A stretch of 64,000 nucleotides of DNA from Mailhella massiliensis (GTDB taxonomy: Bacteria > Desulfobacterota > Desulfovibrionia > Desulfovibrionales > Desulfovibrionaceae): NCBI RefSeq assembly GCF_900155525.1, contig NZ_LT706942.1, positions 129,529 through 193,528 of the forward strand, in the 5' to 3' direction. Below are positions 10,461 through 21,240 of the stretch, piece by piece. The notes under the pieces were generated by a model. The model searched no databases and had not been told where the DNA came from. It saw only the letters and a program-made list of their open reading frames with translations. The position numbers were made by a program, and so were the translations under genes. Position 1 is the first letter of the stretch. The number at the start of each line of letters is the position of its first letter.

Positions 10461-11087
10461 CTACTTCGTGCCGAAGATGCGGTCGCCGGCATCGCCGAGA
10501 CCGGGGAGAATATAGCCCTTTTCATTGAGACAGGTGTCGAGGGCTGCGGCGTAGATTTCCACATCGGGGTGTTTGTCGAGCACGGCCTTCACCCCTTCGG
10601 GGGCGGCCACGAGGTTCAGGGAGCTTATCTGCGTGCAGCCGCTGGCCTTGAGCACGTCGATGGCGGCGATGAGGGAACCGCCCGTGGCGAGCATGGGGTC
10701 AAGAATGAAGGCCACGCGCTGATCGATGCGGCGGGCCAGCTTCTTGTAGTATTCCACAGGTTCCAGCGTTTCTTCATTGCGGTACAGGCCGAGCACGCTG
10801 ATCTTCGCGCCGGGCACCATGTCGAGCACGCCTTCCATCAGCCCCAGGCCTGCGCGGAGAATGGGCACGATGGTGATCATTTTTCCGGCGAGATAGTCCA
10901 CTTCCACCTGACCGGCCCAGCCTTTGACCACCTTTTTTTCCGTAGGAAGATTCTTCGTGGCTTCGTAGGTGAGCAGACGGGCCACTTCCTTGGCCAGCAT
11001 ACGGAATTCGCTGGTGGAGGTGCTTTCCTTGCGGAGCAGACCGAGCTTGTGCCGGATGAGGGGATGGTCGACGATATGAAGAGCCAT
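10461..11087 (-). CDS. upp: Uracil phosphoribosyltransferase
   Basis: Upp salvages uracil by joining it to PRPP to make UMP. The product is 208 residues, the exact usual size. The N-terminus [19 protein letters not shown] is characteristic, with the [15 protein letters not shown] segment ([10 protein letters not shown]) after it. The PRPP-binding loop is [17 protein letters not shown] and the C-terminus ends in [15 protein letters not shown], which contacts uracil. AAGGA precedes the ATG. It is a single-gene unit with its own terminator. No uracil permease gene is next to it. Confidence 0.97.
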   Translation of the reverse strand: MALHIVDHPLIRHKLGLLRKESTSTSEFRMLAKEVARLLTYEATKNLPTEKKVVKGWAGQVEVDYLAGKMITIVPILRAGLGLMEGVLDMVPGAKISVLGLYRNEETLEPVEYYKKLARRIDQRVAFILDPMLATGGSLIAAIDVLKASGCTQISSLNLVAAPEGVKAVLDKHPDVEIYAAALDTCLNEKGYILPGLGDAGDRIFGTK

Positions 11088-11694
11088 GGCGAAAATCCTT
11101 GTTTGAGAGAAACGCGGGATGCGCAGAGTACACAGACTATGCTGCCGTTATATCCGTGGCTTCCTGTTGCGTCAAGGCGCGGAATTCTGCAGGTATGCCG
11201 TCATGATGCCGGAAAAGCGGGATTTTTCACCGGAGGGAGGAGCAGAGGGGGCGGGTGCGACCCCGTTTCGTGAGTTTTTTCATGCTTCCTGAAGGGAGCT
11301 CCGACGGAGGGATGGCCCGGCAGAAAACGGGGGGCGTATCCGCCGTGTCTGACGGATGGTTTCAGAAGGGAGAGGGGATTTCCCGGCGGGAGACGGACGT
11401 TTTTTCCGTTGCCGCGGCGGAAGAGGGGGGCTTTGCGCGGTACGCTCTTTCCTTTTTTCCGTGCGGTGCGGGCGCACGGAAAAAAGAGGCAGCCAATCAA
11501 ACACCTGATGTCCGTACTGCCGTGCGGTACAGGCGCGTTGCCCGGCAGGAGCGCTGCTCTTTTTTACGGCAGGGGCTGGAGTTTCGGGCCGATGCGGAAG
11601 AAGCCGTCTTGAGGAGGGGAGATGTTCCGCCTTGCGGAACGGCGTCGTCTGCCGGGCGACGCGCGAAGACCCCATGCTTTTGCCGGGGGAAAAG
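11088..11694. other. Non-coding gap of about 600 bp between upp and dsrP
   Basis: No gene is recognisable on either strand. The upp promoter should lie near 11090-11170, where the sequence is richer in A and T, but no strong -35/-10 pair stands out. Confidence 0.5.
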
Positions 11695-11729
11695 AAAAAG
11701 TCCGGGTGCATTTGCAGCCCGGACTTTTT
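11695..11729. terminator. Strong terminator of the dsrMKJOP operon
   Basis: AAAAAGTCCGGG (11695-11706) pairs perfectly with CCCGGACTTTTT (11718-11729). It lies 34 bp past the dsrP stop codon and could work in both directions. Confidence 0.9.
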
Positions 11730-11762
11730 GATCAGCTCATGCCGGATATTCCGGCGTAAGGC

Positions 11763-12941
11763 TTATTCGGCGAGTTCGAAGGGTTCCCCGCCTTCACGCT
11801 TCATTTCAAGCGCGATCTTCCACAGCAGGGTGACGACCAGCGCACCCACGGCGAAGATGCCGAGACCGATGGAGATTTCCCAGAAGGTGGGAGTATAGAC
11901 TTCATAGGTTTCGTAGGGAGTGGGAGAGAAACCGCCGATGAGAAGGCCGAGGCCCTTGTCGATCCAGGAGGCGATGATGAGCATGACCAGCGCCCAGGGC
12001 AGGATCTTCATGTTGTTGCGGAACTTGGGAATGGCCAGGAGGAAGATGCTGGCGAAGGCCAGCACCACGGCGAACCACATCCAGCCGTTCAGCCACACAT
12101 TGAGGCCTTCATGTCCGTTGAAGATGAACACGATGGGGTGGGCATGGCCGGGAACGCCGCTGTAGAAGGCGGTGAACAGTTCCAGCACGTAGAAGAACAT
12201 GTTCAGGCCCATGGCGTAGGCGATGGTGATGGAGAGGGACTTCACCACGGACTTGCCGGGATCGAAACCGCTGAGGCGCTTCAGCAGAAGCAGGGCCAGC
12301 AGCAGGATGGAAGGACCGGCACAGAAGGCGGAAGCCAGGAAGCGGGCGGCCATGATGGCGGAGAGCCAGTAATGGCGGCCGGGCAGACCGGCGTACAGGA
12401 AGGCCGTGACGGTGTGGATGGAGAAGGCCCAGAAGATGGACACGACCACGAGCACCTTCACCCAGCGGGGTACGGGCACATGGCGGCTTTCATGTTCCAG
12501 CGACGTCCAGCCGATGACCGCGTTCAGCAGGAGGTAGCCGCAGAGCACGGTGGCGTCCCAGAACATGACGGAGTTCGGCGTGGGGTGCAGGATGATGTTC
12601 AGCACGCGCTGAGGCTGGCCCATATCCACCACGATGAAGAGCATGCACATGATGACCGCGCCGATGGCGAGAAATTCCGCAAAGACGATGACGCGGTGAT
12701 ACGGATGATAGTGGTGGAAGGTGGCGGGCAGCACCAGCATCACGGCCGCGGCGGCAACGCCCACCAGATAGGTGAACTGGGCGATGTAGAAGCCCCAGGA
12801 CGTGTTGCGGGTAAGACCGGTCATCTGGAGACCGTAGATGAGCTGGAACACATAGACGATGAAGGCATAGCCTATGATGGCCAGCAGAAAGAGCAGCCAG
12901 ATGTAGTACTTGGGAGAACCCTTGAGAACTTTTTCAACCAT
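11763..12941 (-). CDS. dsrP: DsrMKJOP complex subunit DsrP, NrfD-like membrane protein
   Basis: DsrP is the NrfD/PsrC-family quinone-interacting membrane subunit of DsrMKJOP. It connects the menaquinol pool with the periplasmic DsrJ/DsrO module. The 392-residue protein is almost all membrane: about ten hydrophobic helices can be counted, starting with YYIWLLFLLAIIGYAFIVYVF. Conserved features of the family include RNTSWGFYIAQFTYLVG and the charged residues near HHYHPYHR. It is the last gene of the operon, 9 bp after dsrO and just before the strong terminator. No heme or Fe-S motif is present, as expected. Confidence 0.93.
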   Translation of the reverse strand: MVEKVLKGSPKYYIWLLFLLAIIGYAFIVYVFQLIYGLQMTGLTRNTSWGFYIAQFTYLVGVAAAAVMLVLPATFHHYHPYHRVIVFAEFLAIGAVIMCMLFIVVDMGQPQRVLNIILHPTPNSVMFWDATVLCGYLLLNAVIGWTSLEHESRHVPVPRWVKVLVVVSIFWAFSIHTVTAFLYAGLPGRHYWLSAIMAARFLASAFCAGPSILLLALLLLKRLSGFDPGKSVVKSLSITIAYAMGLNMFFYVLELFTAFYSGVPGHAHPIVFIFNGHEGLNVWLNGWMWFAVVLAFASIFLLAIPKFRNNMKILPWALVMLIIASWIDKGLGLLIGGFSPTPYETYEVYTPTFWEISIGLGIFAVGALVVTLLWKIALEMKREGGEPFELAE

Positions 12942-12950
12942 GGTTCCCTC

Positions 12951-13709
12951 CTAGATGATGTAGTAGACGCCGGGATCGGTGCCCAGTTCGGGCCTGCGGC
13001 GAATGCTGAAGTTCTTGGAAAGGACACGGCGGACGATGGAGTTCGGGTCGTTGAGATCGCCGAACATGATGGCCCCGTTGGAGGCCTCCACGCAGGCGGG
13101 CATGAGGCCCTTTTCCAGGCGTTCGGCACAGAAGGTGCACTTTTCCACCACGCCGCGCATACGGGTGGGGTAGGCGGGGTTCAGGTCCTTGATGAAGGGG
13201 CGCGGATCCTGGAAGTTGAAGCTTCTGGAGCCGTAGGGGCAGGCGGCCATGCAGAAACGGCAGCCCACGCAGCGGTGATAGTCGATGGCGACCAGGCCGC
13301 CTTCCGTCTTGTAGGTGGCGCCGGCGGGGCAGACGCGCACGCAGGAAGGATTGGTGCAGTGGTTGCACAGCAGGAAGAAGCGGCGGTTTTCGATGTTTTC
13401 AGGAAGCATCGGGTCGGGGTCGTTGGCGAAGGCGTGTTCGAACGTGTCGTCCCAGAGCCACTTGATTTCGCGGGGAGCGGGGATGTCGGGCACGTTGTGC
13501 ACCTTGTGGCAGGCTTCCACGATGGGGCGCATGTCTTCGGGCGTCTGGATGCGGCGGGTATCGATGACCATGGCCCAGCGATGGGCCTTCAGGCCTTCGG
13601 GATAGGCTTCATAGGAGGCCTCGGCCGCTTCCGCGCGGGCCGCTCCTGCGGCCAGGGCGAAGGTGGACAGGCCTGCGACCTTGAGAAAATAACGTCTACT
13701 CGAATTCAT
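12951..13709 (-). CDS. dsrO: DsrMKJOP complex subunit DsrO, periplasmic ferredoxin-like protein
   Basis: DsrO carries Fe-S clusters in the periplasm and passes electrons between DsrJ and DsrP. The 252-residue precursor begins with a Tat-type signal (MNSSRRYFLKVAG followed by a hydrophobic run and AARAEA). Cluster-binding cysteines occur in CNHCTNPSCVRVCPAG, CVGCRFCMAACPYG and CTFCAERLEKGLMPACVEA. This is the usual multi-[4Fe-4S] pattern of the NrfC/DmsB type. Its start overlaps the end of dsrJ by 14 bp, so the two are translationally coupled. Confidence 0.95.
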   Translation of the reverse strand: MNSSRRYFLKVAGLSTFALAAGAARAEAAEASYEAYPEGLKAHRWAMVIDTRRIQTPEDMRPIVEACHKVHNVPDIPAPREIKWLWDDTFEHAFANDPDPMLPENIENRRFFLLCNHCTNPSCVRVCPAGATYKTEGGLVAIDYHRCVGCRFCMAACPYGSRSFNFQDPRPFIKDLNPAYPTRMRGVVEKCTFCAERLEKGLMPACVEASNGAIMFGDLNDPNSIVRRVLSKNFSIRRRPELGTDPGVYYII

Positions 13710-14112
13710 GATTGTTCCCCTGGGGGATGACGTGGCAGTCCCAGCAGTACGGGTTCACGCTGTTGGCGTTGTGGCACTTGTCGCAGAAGTCGGCCTTGTT
13801 GCTGTGGCAGGCCATGCAGGTGTTCTGCAGACTGGTTTCCCATTTCTTGCCGTCGGAAGCGACGTAGATGCGCTTTCCTTCACGCAGGGCCTGATCGCGC
13901 CATTCAATGAGAAGTTCCATGTGGTTGGCGGCCATCCATTCCCTGGGCTCGATGCACTCGGTGCGCTCTTCGCCGAAGAAGGTGACGGGTTCCGTGGGGA
14001 GCACCACTTTGACCTCTTCATGGCTGGAAGAAAGCATATTGATCCAGAAGGGCGCGGTGAACAGCCCGGCAAAGACAATGATGCCGGGGATGACGAATTT
14101 TGCGTTATACAT
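13696..14112 (-). CDS. dsrJ: DsrMKJOP complex subunit DsrJ, triheme cytochrome c
   Basis: DsrJ is the periplasmic c-type cytochrome of the complex. The 138-residue protein keeps an N-terminal membrane anchor (about residues 5-27, with no clear cleavage site). Three CXXCH heme sites are clustered near the C-terminus: CMACH, CDKCH and CWDCH. The family is known for an unusual His/Cys-ligated heme, and the isolated cysteine in TECIEP at about residue 53 is the candidate ligand. That residue assignment is inference. The gene abuts dsrK with no gap and overlaps dsrO. Confidence 0.95.
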   Translation of the reverse strand: MYNAKFVIPGIIVFAGLFTAPFWINMLSSSHEEVKVVLPTEPVTFFGEERTECIEPREWMAANHMELLIEWRDQALREGKRIYVASDGKKWETSLQNTCMACHSNKADFCDKCHNANSVNPYCWDCHVIPQGNNHEFE

Positions 14113-15747
<1,635 letters not shown>

Positions 15748-15760
15748 GACCAGTAACTCC

Positions 15761-16774
15761 TTAGGCTTCCGTCTTGGGTTCAGGCTGCTTTTCTACAGGG
15801 ATGCCGGCCTCAACCATGGCTTCACGGAAATCATCTTCATATTCTTCGTAAGTGTGGTAATGCTTGGGCGGATTCCAGGGGTTCACATGCCGTTCTTCGC
15901 GGGTGTTGCACTTCATGTTGCGGGTGGGGCTCATGAAGACGCCGCCCATGTGCATCAGCTTGGAGAAGGGGAAGTAGATGAGAAGCGCGCTCACCAGCGT
16001 GACATGGATGAAGAAGATGGAACCGAGACCGGAGGGATCGACGGGCTGCAGCGTGGCGAGGCCCATGATCACTTCCTTGGCCTGGTTGATGTCCACCTTG
16101 GAGATGTAGCGCATGCAGATGCCGGAACCGGCGATGGCGATGAGCAGAAACAGCGCGAAGTAGTCGGCGGGCAGGGAGATGTAGCGGAGCTTCTCCGTGC
16201 ACACGCGGCGCAGCAGCAGGAAGGCGAGGCCGGCGAGAATGAAGGCGTCGGTCAGGTAGAAGCGGGGAGCGCCCACCTGGAACACGCCGTCCACGAATTC
16301 GATGACGGCGATGCACACCGGCACCGGATCAAGGAAGAAGCGGGCGTGGCGGATGATGATCACCAGCATGCTGTAATGGAACAGCAGGGCGAACACCCAC
16401 AGCCACTTGTTGGAAAAATAGGTGACGCGAGGCGCGCCGTCGATGGTGGTGCGTTCCGCTCTCGTGTTGCGGAACAGGGACCGGAAGGCGAACACCTCAA
16501 GGATCATGCGGCCGACGACGGCGGGCGTGGTCCAGGGGCACTCCAGGCGGTTGGGCTTGATCCAGTCCAGGGAGCGCTGCTGGCCCGCCACCGTGGGAAT
16601 GGCGAACGGGACAGGCGATTTGGCCCAGCGGATGATTTTCCAGATGAAGCCGATGATGAACACAGCACCCGCTGTCAGCGGTAAGATCACGCCGAGCAGA
16701 TACTGCAGGCCAAGTGCTGACCCCGCCCATCCTATGAACAGGATAAGCAGAGTTGCCGCAAATGCGATGGTCAT
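15761..16774 (-). CDS. dsrM: DsrMKJOP complex subunit DsrM, NarI-like cytochrome b
   Basis: DsrM is the diheme cytochrome b that oxidises menaquinol and passes electrons to DsrK. The 337-residue protein has about six hydrophobic helices, beginning at MTIAFAATLLILFIGWAGS. Histidines that can bind heme occur within helices, for example LLFHYSMLVIIIRHARFF and LIYFPFSKLMHMGG. The C-terminal tail is hydrophilic. Its start overlaps the end of the preceding RsbRD-like gene by four bases (ATGA), so the two are probably translationally coupled. Confidence 0.94.
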   Translation of the reverse strand: MTIAFAATLLILFIGWAGSALGLQYLLGVILPLTAGAVFIIGFIWKIIRWAKSPVPFAIPTVAGQQRSLDWIKPNRLECPWTTPAVVGRMILEVFAFRSLFRNTRAERTTIDGAPRVTYFSNKWLWVFALLFHYSMLVIIIRHARFFLDPVPVCIAVIEFVDGVFQVGAPRFYLTDAFILAGLAFLLLRRVCTEKLRYISLPADYFALFLLIAIAGSGICMRYISKVDINQAKEVIMGLATLQPVDPSGLGSIFFIHVTLVSALLIYFPFSKLMHMGGVFMSPTRNMKCNTREERHVNPWNPPKHYHTYEEYEDDFREAMVEAGIPVEKQPEPKTEA

Positions 16775-17337
16775 TCCTCTACCCCTCGATTTTCAGTTTC
16801 AGAAGCAGGTTCCGCCTGCTCCCTCCGAAGCTTGGCCAGCCGTATCACCTGCGACTGGCTTCGCTTTACTTCCTCCACTCTGATCCTGAACACGCGCTCC
16901 CGCGCATCCGAATACATGTCGAGCGCCATGAGCCCCAGGGTGTCTATTCTGGACTCCATGGCGAGGTACTCCGTGAGTGCCCCGGCGTCGGCATGTTCCG
17001 TCTTCAGGCATTCGGGCAGCACTTCGGCGCGCAGCAGTTCTTTGAGCAGGTACAGCGTCCCCACGGCTTTGGATGGGGGCATGTCCTGCACGGCGCGTAT
17101 CCAGATAAGATCGTGAAGGGCTCCCTTCACGGTTTCAGGGTCGGCGTCCATGCCGATGACGGCGTCGAAAAGCACGCCCGCAGCGATGCGCGTCGTTTCC
17201 CCCACGGGGTTGGCGAAGCGGTCGCGGCTGGTTCGCATGAAACCCTTGCTGTCGAGAGGATAGCTGGCAAAGAACCGGTTTACCCAGCGGTCTACCAGCA
17301 CATCTCTCCGGCTGCTGCACAGTTCTGTGATGTCCAT
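16771..17337 (-). CDS. RsbRD N-terminal-domain protein, first gene of the dsr operon
   Basis: This 188-residue soluble protein resembles the RsbRD (RsbT co-antagonist) N-terminal domain, a helical globin-like sensory fold. It starts with LCSSRRDVLVDRWVNRFFASYP, a typical domain start, and is helical throughout, with no C-terminal STAS domain. Similar genes precede dsrM in other Desulfovibrionaceae as I recall. Its tight coupling to dsrM suggests a regulatory or assembly role for the complex. That role is inference. The candidate promoter and a palindrome at 17429-17444 lie just upstream. Confidence 0.75.
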   Translation of the reverse strand: MDITELCSSRRDVLVDRWVNRFFASYPLDSKGFMRTSRDRFANPVGETTRIAAGVLFDAVIGMDADPETVKGALHDLIWIRAVQDMPPSKAVGTLYLLKELLRAEVLPECLKTEHADAGALTEYLAMESRIDTLGLMALDMYSDARERVFRIRVEEVKRSQSQVIRLAKLRREQAEPASETENRGVEE

Positions 17338-17428
17338 GTATGCCTTGCGTGAGTAATGGTGAAAAGGACCGGCCCAAAGATGGCCGATAATTTGGCCGAG
17401 GTTAGCTTAACTTTTGCGCGTAGACAAG

Positions 17429-17444
17429 TCGGCATTATTGCCGA
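17429..17444. promoter_or_regulatory. Perfect palindrome upstream of the dsr operon, candidate operator
   Basis: TCGGCA-TTAT-TGCCGA is a perfect inverted repeat with a four-base centre. It is about 95 bp upstream of the RsbRD-like gene's start. Nearby, 17382-17397 holds GGCC-N8-GGCC. A weak promoter-like pair, TTGTCT and TAACCT with a 17 bp spacer, lies between them on the minus strand. No protein can be assigned to the site. Confidence 0.4.
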
Positions 17445-17502
17445 TTGCCGCGTTTTCTCCTGCTATGTCGCATGATTGAAAAAATTTGGAAGATTGTGAA
17501 GG

Positions 17503-18534
17503 TCAGGGCAGCATGCCGCTTGTGTCGATGAGGCCGCCCGGAGAACCTTCGGATGCGTCGTTTTCGCAGGGGGAATCGGCCGTGCCGTCGCAGAATCCGG
17601 CCACGCCGATTTCAGGAAGAAAAGCGGGGGAGGAGCGTTCAGGCTCCGGAGCGGCGGGGCTGCTTGAGGAAGCGCGGGGTTCTGTCAGGAAGGAGGGCAG
17701 ACCCTGAAATTCCAGAAAGGGCAGGCGGTTGCTTCCCGCGCCGAGCACATGGGCGTGGTTGCGCCACAGCCGCAGCTGCAGAAGCAGCATGTCCGGCCGG
17801 AGCAGGCCGAAGCGGAGGGACTTGTCCTCTTCGAAGGCAGGCTCTGCGGGTACGGCCTTCTGCGCTTCTTCCACGGCCTTCATGAGGGGCAGGCCTTTTT
17901 CCAGCTGTTCCTGCATGGCGGAAATGACCCAGATGTCGCGCGTATCTTCGGGTACGGGATACCAGGCCGTATCCTTCATTTCTTCCGCCTGGGAAAGGAG
18001 CGTACGGCATGCGCTGCAGCTCGGGGAGAAGTAGATATGAACGGAAGTGTCCTCCCGTGCAGGCATGGGTGACCAGGGCCCGGCGAGGTCGCGCAGGACG
18101 CCGCCCGCGTTCACGATGAGCAGAATAAGCCAGGCGGCGATCAGCGCAGAGCGTTCTCTTTTGGGGGGCAGAGCCTCGTTTCGGAAAGCAAGGAAGGAAA
18201 GGGCGATGGCGGAACCGACGATGAGGCAGTTCACGCACGGCGCGGTGAAGATCATGACGCAGAGCAGAACGGTATCGACGGCAAGGGCCAGAGAGGCGCA
18301 GAGAAAGGCCTCCCTTGTACGGCGCAGCAGGGAAAGGATGAGCAGAACCGCAAAAAGAAAGGCCCCTGCCTGCCAGAGGGATATGCCTGCCAGCCGGAAA
18401 TCCTGAAAGAGCGTGCATCCGTCGGTAAGGCAGAGGGCTTCGCCTCCGGTGAAGAAGACCCAGAGGCAGAAGAGAAGGCCCGCAAGAGAGACTGCGGCCG
18501 CAACGAGAGGGAAGGGACGAGTGCTTTTGAGCAT
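17503..18534 (-). CDS. VKOR-like membrane thiol oxidoreductase with C-terminal thioredoxin-like region
   Basis: The 343-residue protein looks like a bacterial vitamin K epoxide reductase homologue. This family re-oxidises disulfide-forming proteins using quinone, in place of DsbB. Four to five hydrophobic helices occupy residues 8-150. The loop pair Cys35/Cys40 (CLTDGC) and the in-helix Cys100-x-x-Cys103 (CVNC) match the two redox pairs of VKOR. A periplasmic tail follows with a thioredoxin-like redox motif, SCSAC (Cys173, Cys176), after a beta-strand (VHIYFSP). The last 60 residues are rich in serine, proline and glutamate. GGAG precedes the ATG. It is a single gene between the dsr operon and lgt, on the same strand as dsr but upstream of its promoter. 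Confidence 0.75.
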   Translation of the reverse strand: MLKSTRPFPLVAAAVSLAGLLFCLWVFFTGGEALCLTDGCTLFQDFRLAGISLWQAGAFLFAVLLILSLLRRTREAFLCASLALAVDTVLLCVMIFTAPCVNCLIVGSAIALSFLAFRNEALPPKRERSALIAAWLILLIVNAGGVLRDLAGPWSPMPAREDTSVHIYFSPSCSACRTLLSQAEEMKDTAWYPVPEDTRDIWVISAMQEQLEKGLPLMKAVEEAQKAVPAEPAFEEDKSLRFGLLRPDMLLLQLRLWRNHAHVLGAGSNRLPFLEFQGLPSFLTEPRASSSSPAAPEPERSSPAFLPEIGVAGFCDGTADSPCENDASEGSPGGLIDTSGMLP

Positions 18535-18814
18535 GGCGGCTCCGTAATGATCGTTTCTTCGGAAGTAGCGTAGTCGCCCTGCCGCGTAAAGCGTTTTTTG
18601 TTTGTGCCCGGGCGGCGGAACATGATTTTCATTCCCTGTCGGAACGTGTTTTCTTTCCGTGGGAACACGGGAACTGCCGTGTATTTTCCGGGCAGGGCAG
18701 GGCGCGACGGGCTTTTGCGGAACTTCGGCAGAACGGGCGGCGCGGATGCGGCAGGGGGCTCTCTGGCCTGTCCTTTCCTTTTATGGTAAGGAGCGCGGGA
18801 ACAAGGAGAACTCG

Positions 18815-19600
18815 ATGCAATATCCTTCCATAGATCCTGTGGCCCTCTCTCTCGGGCCGCTGCAGCTTCACTGGTACGGGCTCATGTATGTTTTCGCCTT
18901 TCTTGCCGGATGGCTTCTTGGGCGCTTCCGGGCGTCACGTTCCTGGAGTTCCTGGACGGCGACGCAGGTGGACGACTTCATCACCTGGGCCATGCTCGGC
19001 GTCATTCTCGGTGCGAGACTCGGCTATGTGGTGTTCTACGATTTTTCCGCATACATGGCGGACCCCATGGAAATCGTGCGCGTATGGAACGGCGGCATGT
19101 CCTTCCACGGAGGGCTGCTCGGCGTGGTTACGGCAAGCTGGCTGTGGGGCCGTAGAAACGGGAAGAATCTGGTGGAGATTCTCGATTTCGTGGCGCCCCT
19201 TGTGCCCACGGGGCTGTTTTTCGGGCGTATCGGCAACTTCATCAACGCCGAGCTGTGGGGCAAGGTGACGCAAAGCCCCCTCGGCATGGTGTTCCCCGGC
19301 GCCGGGCCTCTGCCGAGGCATCCTTCCCAGCTGTATGAGGCCGGTCTTGAAGGCATTCTGACCTTCATCATTCTGTGGGCCTATTCCTCGAAGCCCCGGC
19401 CGCACGGCGCGGTGGCGGGGCTTTTCGCCGTGCTCTATGCCGTAAGCCGCATCACCGTGGAATTCTTCCGCGTGCCCGACGCGCAGCTCGGCTATCTTTT
19501 CGGCGGCTGGGTGACCATGGGGCAGATACTCTGCCTGCCGCTCCTTGCGGCGGGGCTGTGGCTCCTGTTCCGTGCTCCCGGGAGGAATAAGGCCGCATGA
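18815..19600 (+). CDS. lgt: Phosphatidylglycerol:prolipoprotein diacylglyceryl transferase
   Basis: Lgt attaches diacylglyceryl to the lipobox cysteine of prolipoproteins at the inner membrane. The start at 18815 gives 261 residues beginning MQYPSIDPVALSLG and has AAGGAG six bases upstream. The longer frame to 18659 is unsupported. About seven membrane helices are seen. Key motifs are the conserved histidine in GGMSFHGGLLG and the signature GRIGNFINAELWG. RHPSQLYEAGLEG follows, as in the family. The NlpC lipoprotein at 28.9 kb is one likely substrate. The stop overlaps the next gene's ATG by four bases. Confidence 0.96.
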   Translation: MQYPSIDPVALSLGPLQLHWYGLMYVFAFLAGWLLGRFRASRSWSSWTATQVDDFITWAMLGVILGARLGYVVFYDFSAYMADPMEIVRVWNGGMSFHGGLLGVVTASWLWGRRNGKNLVEILDFVAPLVPTGLFFGRIGNFINAELWGKVTQSPLGMVFPGAGPLPRHPSQLYEAGLEGILTFIILWAYSSKPRPHGAVAGLFAVLYAVSRITVEFFRVPDAQLGYLFGGWVTMGQILCLPLLAAGLWLLFRAPGRNKAA

Positions 19601-20961
19601 GAACGCTTTTTCGAGACGGTCTTGCCGTCACCATGGATGCGGAACGCCGTGTGCTGCGCGCCGATATTCTGGTGGAGGACGACCGCATCGCATCCGTTGC
19701 ACCCCATGAGGAAAGTTTCCGGCCGGAAGAAGGGGTGGAGGTTGTGGAACTTGGCGGCATGGCGGTGATTCCGGGCCTTGTGCAGGCGCACATGCATGTG
19801 ACGCAGGCGTTTTTCCGTGGCCTTTGCGACGATCTCGCCCTCATGGACTGGCTGCGCGAGCGCACCTGGCCGCTGGAGGCGGCGCATACGGCAAGGAGCA
19901 ACGCCGCCTCTGCACGCTTTGCCGCCATGGAGCTTATCCGGAGCGGAACGACCTCGCTCATCGACATGGGCACCACCCTGCACCAGGACGCCATTTTCGA
20001 GGTCATGGCCGAAACGGGCCTGCGCGGGCTTTTCGGCAAATGCATGATGGATGAAGGGGAGGGCGTGCCTTCAGGGATGAAGGAGGATGCCGGGGCCTGC
20101 CTGAAGGAGACGGAGCGGCTCATACGCCGCTGGCACATGGCGGAAAACGGCCGCCTGCGCTATGCCGTGGCTCCGCGTTTCGTGCCTTCCTGTTCACAGC
20201 GCCTTCTTGCCTCCGCACGGGACATGGCGCGGCAGAACGGCCTTCGTCTGCATACCCATGCTTCGGAGAATCTCGGAGAAATTGCGCTGGTGGAATCTGT
20301 GTGCCATGAGCGCAACGTGCTTTTCCTGCACCGCATGGGCTATACCGGCGAAGACGTGGTACTTGCCCACTGCATCTGGCTTGATGACGATGAAAAGCGC
20401 CTTCTTGCCGAAACGGGAACCCATGTGGCCCACTGCCCCTCCTCCAACCTCAAGCTTGCCTCCGGCATCGCGCCCGTGGCGGAGCTTGCCGCTCTCGGTG
20501 TGAGCGTGGGCATAGGGCTCGACGGCGCGCACAATCATATGGACGGACTGGAGGAACTGCGCCGGGCCTCGATCCTTCAGAAGGCGCTTACCCATGATCC
20601 GAAGGCTCTTCCCGCCATGCAGGCGCTGGAAATGGCCACGCTGGGCGGCGCTGCGGCCATGGGCCGGGAGAAGGATCTCGGCAGCCTGGAACCGGGCAAA
20701 AAGGCCGACCTCGTGGTGCTTAACATGGACAAGCCCCATTCGCTTCCTTCCTTCGGCCGCGACATCGTGCAGCGCATAGCCTATCAGGCCACGCACGAAA
20801 ACGTGGTGCACACCATGGTGGACGGAACCTTTCTCTACCGCGACGGCGTCTTTCTCACGCTGGATGAGGGAAGAACGCTGAAGGAAGCGGAAGAGGAGTG
20901 CGCGCTCCTCATGTACAGGGCCGGTCTGCCTCCGCTCGTCTCAGCTTCCGCGCGGTCGTGA
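19597..20961 (+). CDS. Metal-dependent amidohydrolase, MtaD/SsnA-like deaminase
   Basis: The 454-residue protein is an amidohydrolase-superfamily enzyme of the cytosine/guanine/adenosine-derivative deaminase branch. Metal and catalytic residues are present: HMH in VQAHMHVTQAFF, a histidine in HTHASENLGE, HCIWLDDDE, and the aspartate in GLDGAHNHMDG. The N- and C-terminal strands (VIPG, KKADLVVLN) form the usual small composite domain. MtaD-type 5-methylthioadenosine/S-adenosylhomocysteine deaminase is a reasonable guess, but other purine or 5'-deoxyadenosine substrates fit as well. Its start overlaps the lgt stop (ATGA), so they are co-translated although no functional link is obvious. Confidence 0.8.
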   Translation: MRTLFRDGLAVTMDAERRVLRADILVEDDRIASVAPHEESFRPEEGVEVVELGGMAVIPGLVQAHMHVTQAFFRGLCDDLALMDWLRERTWPLEAAHTARSNAASARFAAMELIRSGTTSLIDMGTTLHQDAIFEVMAETGLRGLFGKCMMDEGEGVPSGMKEDAGACLKETERLIRRWHMAENGRLRYAVAPRFVPSCSQRLLASARDMARQNGLRLHTHASENLGEIALVESVCHERNVLFLHRMGYTGEDVVLAHCIWLDDDEKRLLAETGTHVAHCPSSNLKLASGIAPVAELAALGVSVGIGLDGAHNHMDGLEELRRASILQKALTHDPKALPAMQALEMATLGGAAAMGREKDLGSLEPGKKADLVVLNMDKPHSLPSFGRDIVQRIAYQATHENVVHTMVDGTFLYRDGVFLTLDEGRTLKEAEEECALLMYRAGLPPLVSASARS

Positions 20962-21240
20962 AGGGAGAAAAGGCGAAGCCGTCTCCGCCCCCGCGGAGGG
21001 AGCGTTTTTCCCGTTGCCGCAAGGCAAGGAGTACGGCCGGAAGGGGCGGAAAAACGGGACATTCTTTCAAAACGCATTCCACGGCGGCTCTGGACTTGAC
21101 GTCGGAAGTGTGTTCTACTGCATGTTGTTAAAAGGGATACTGCTGTCCTTTTTTTGTCAGACACTGAAAGGCTTTTTCTGTGCCGGGCAGAAAGCATCGT
21201 GAGTTTCGACCGGTTTGAGAAGTCTTCAAGGGGAGTCTCT

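Noticed and set aside
12111..13730. 539-codon plus-strand frame opposite dsrP/dsrO
   Set aside because: Antisense shadow, Gly/His/Glu-rich, spanning two genuine genes.
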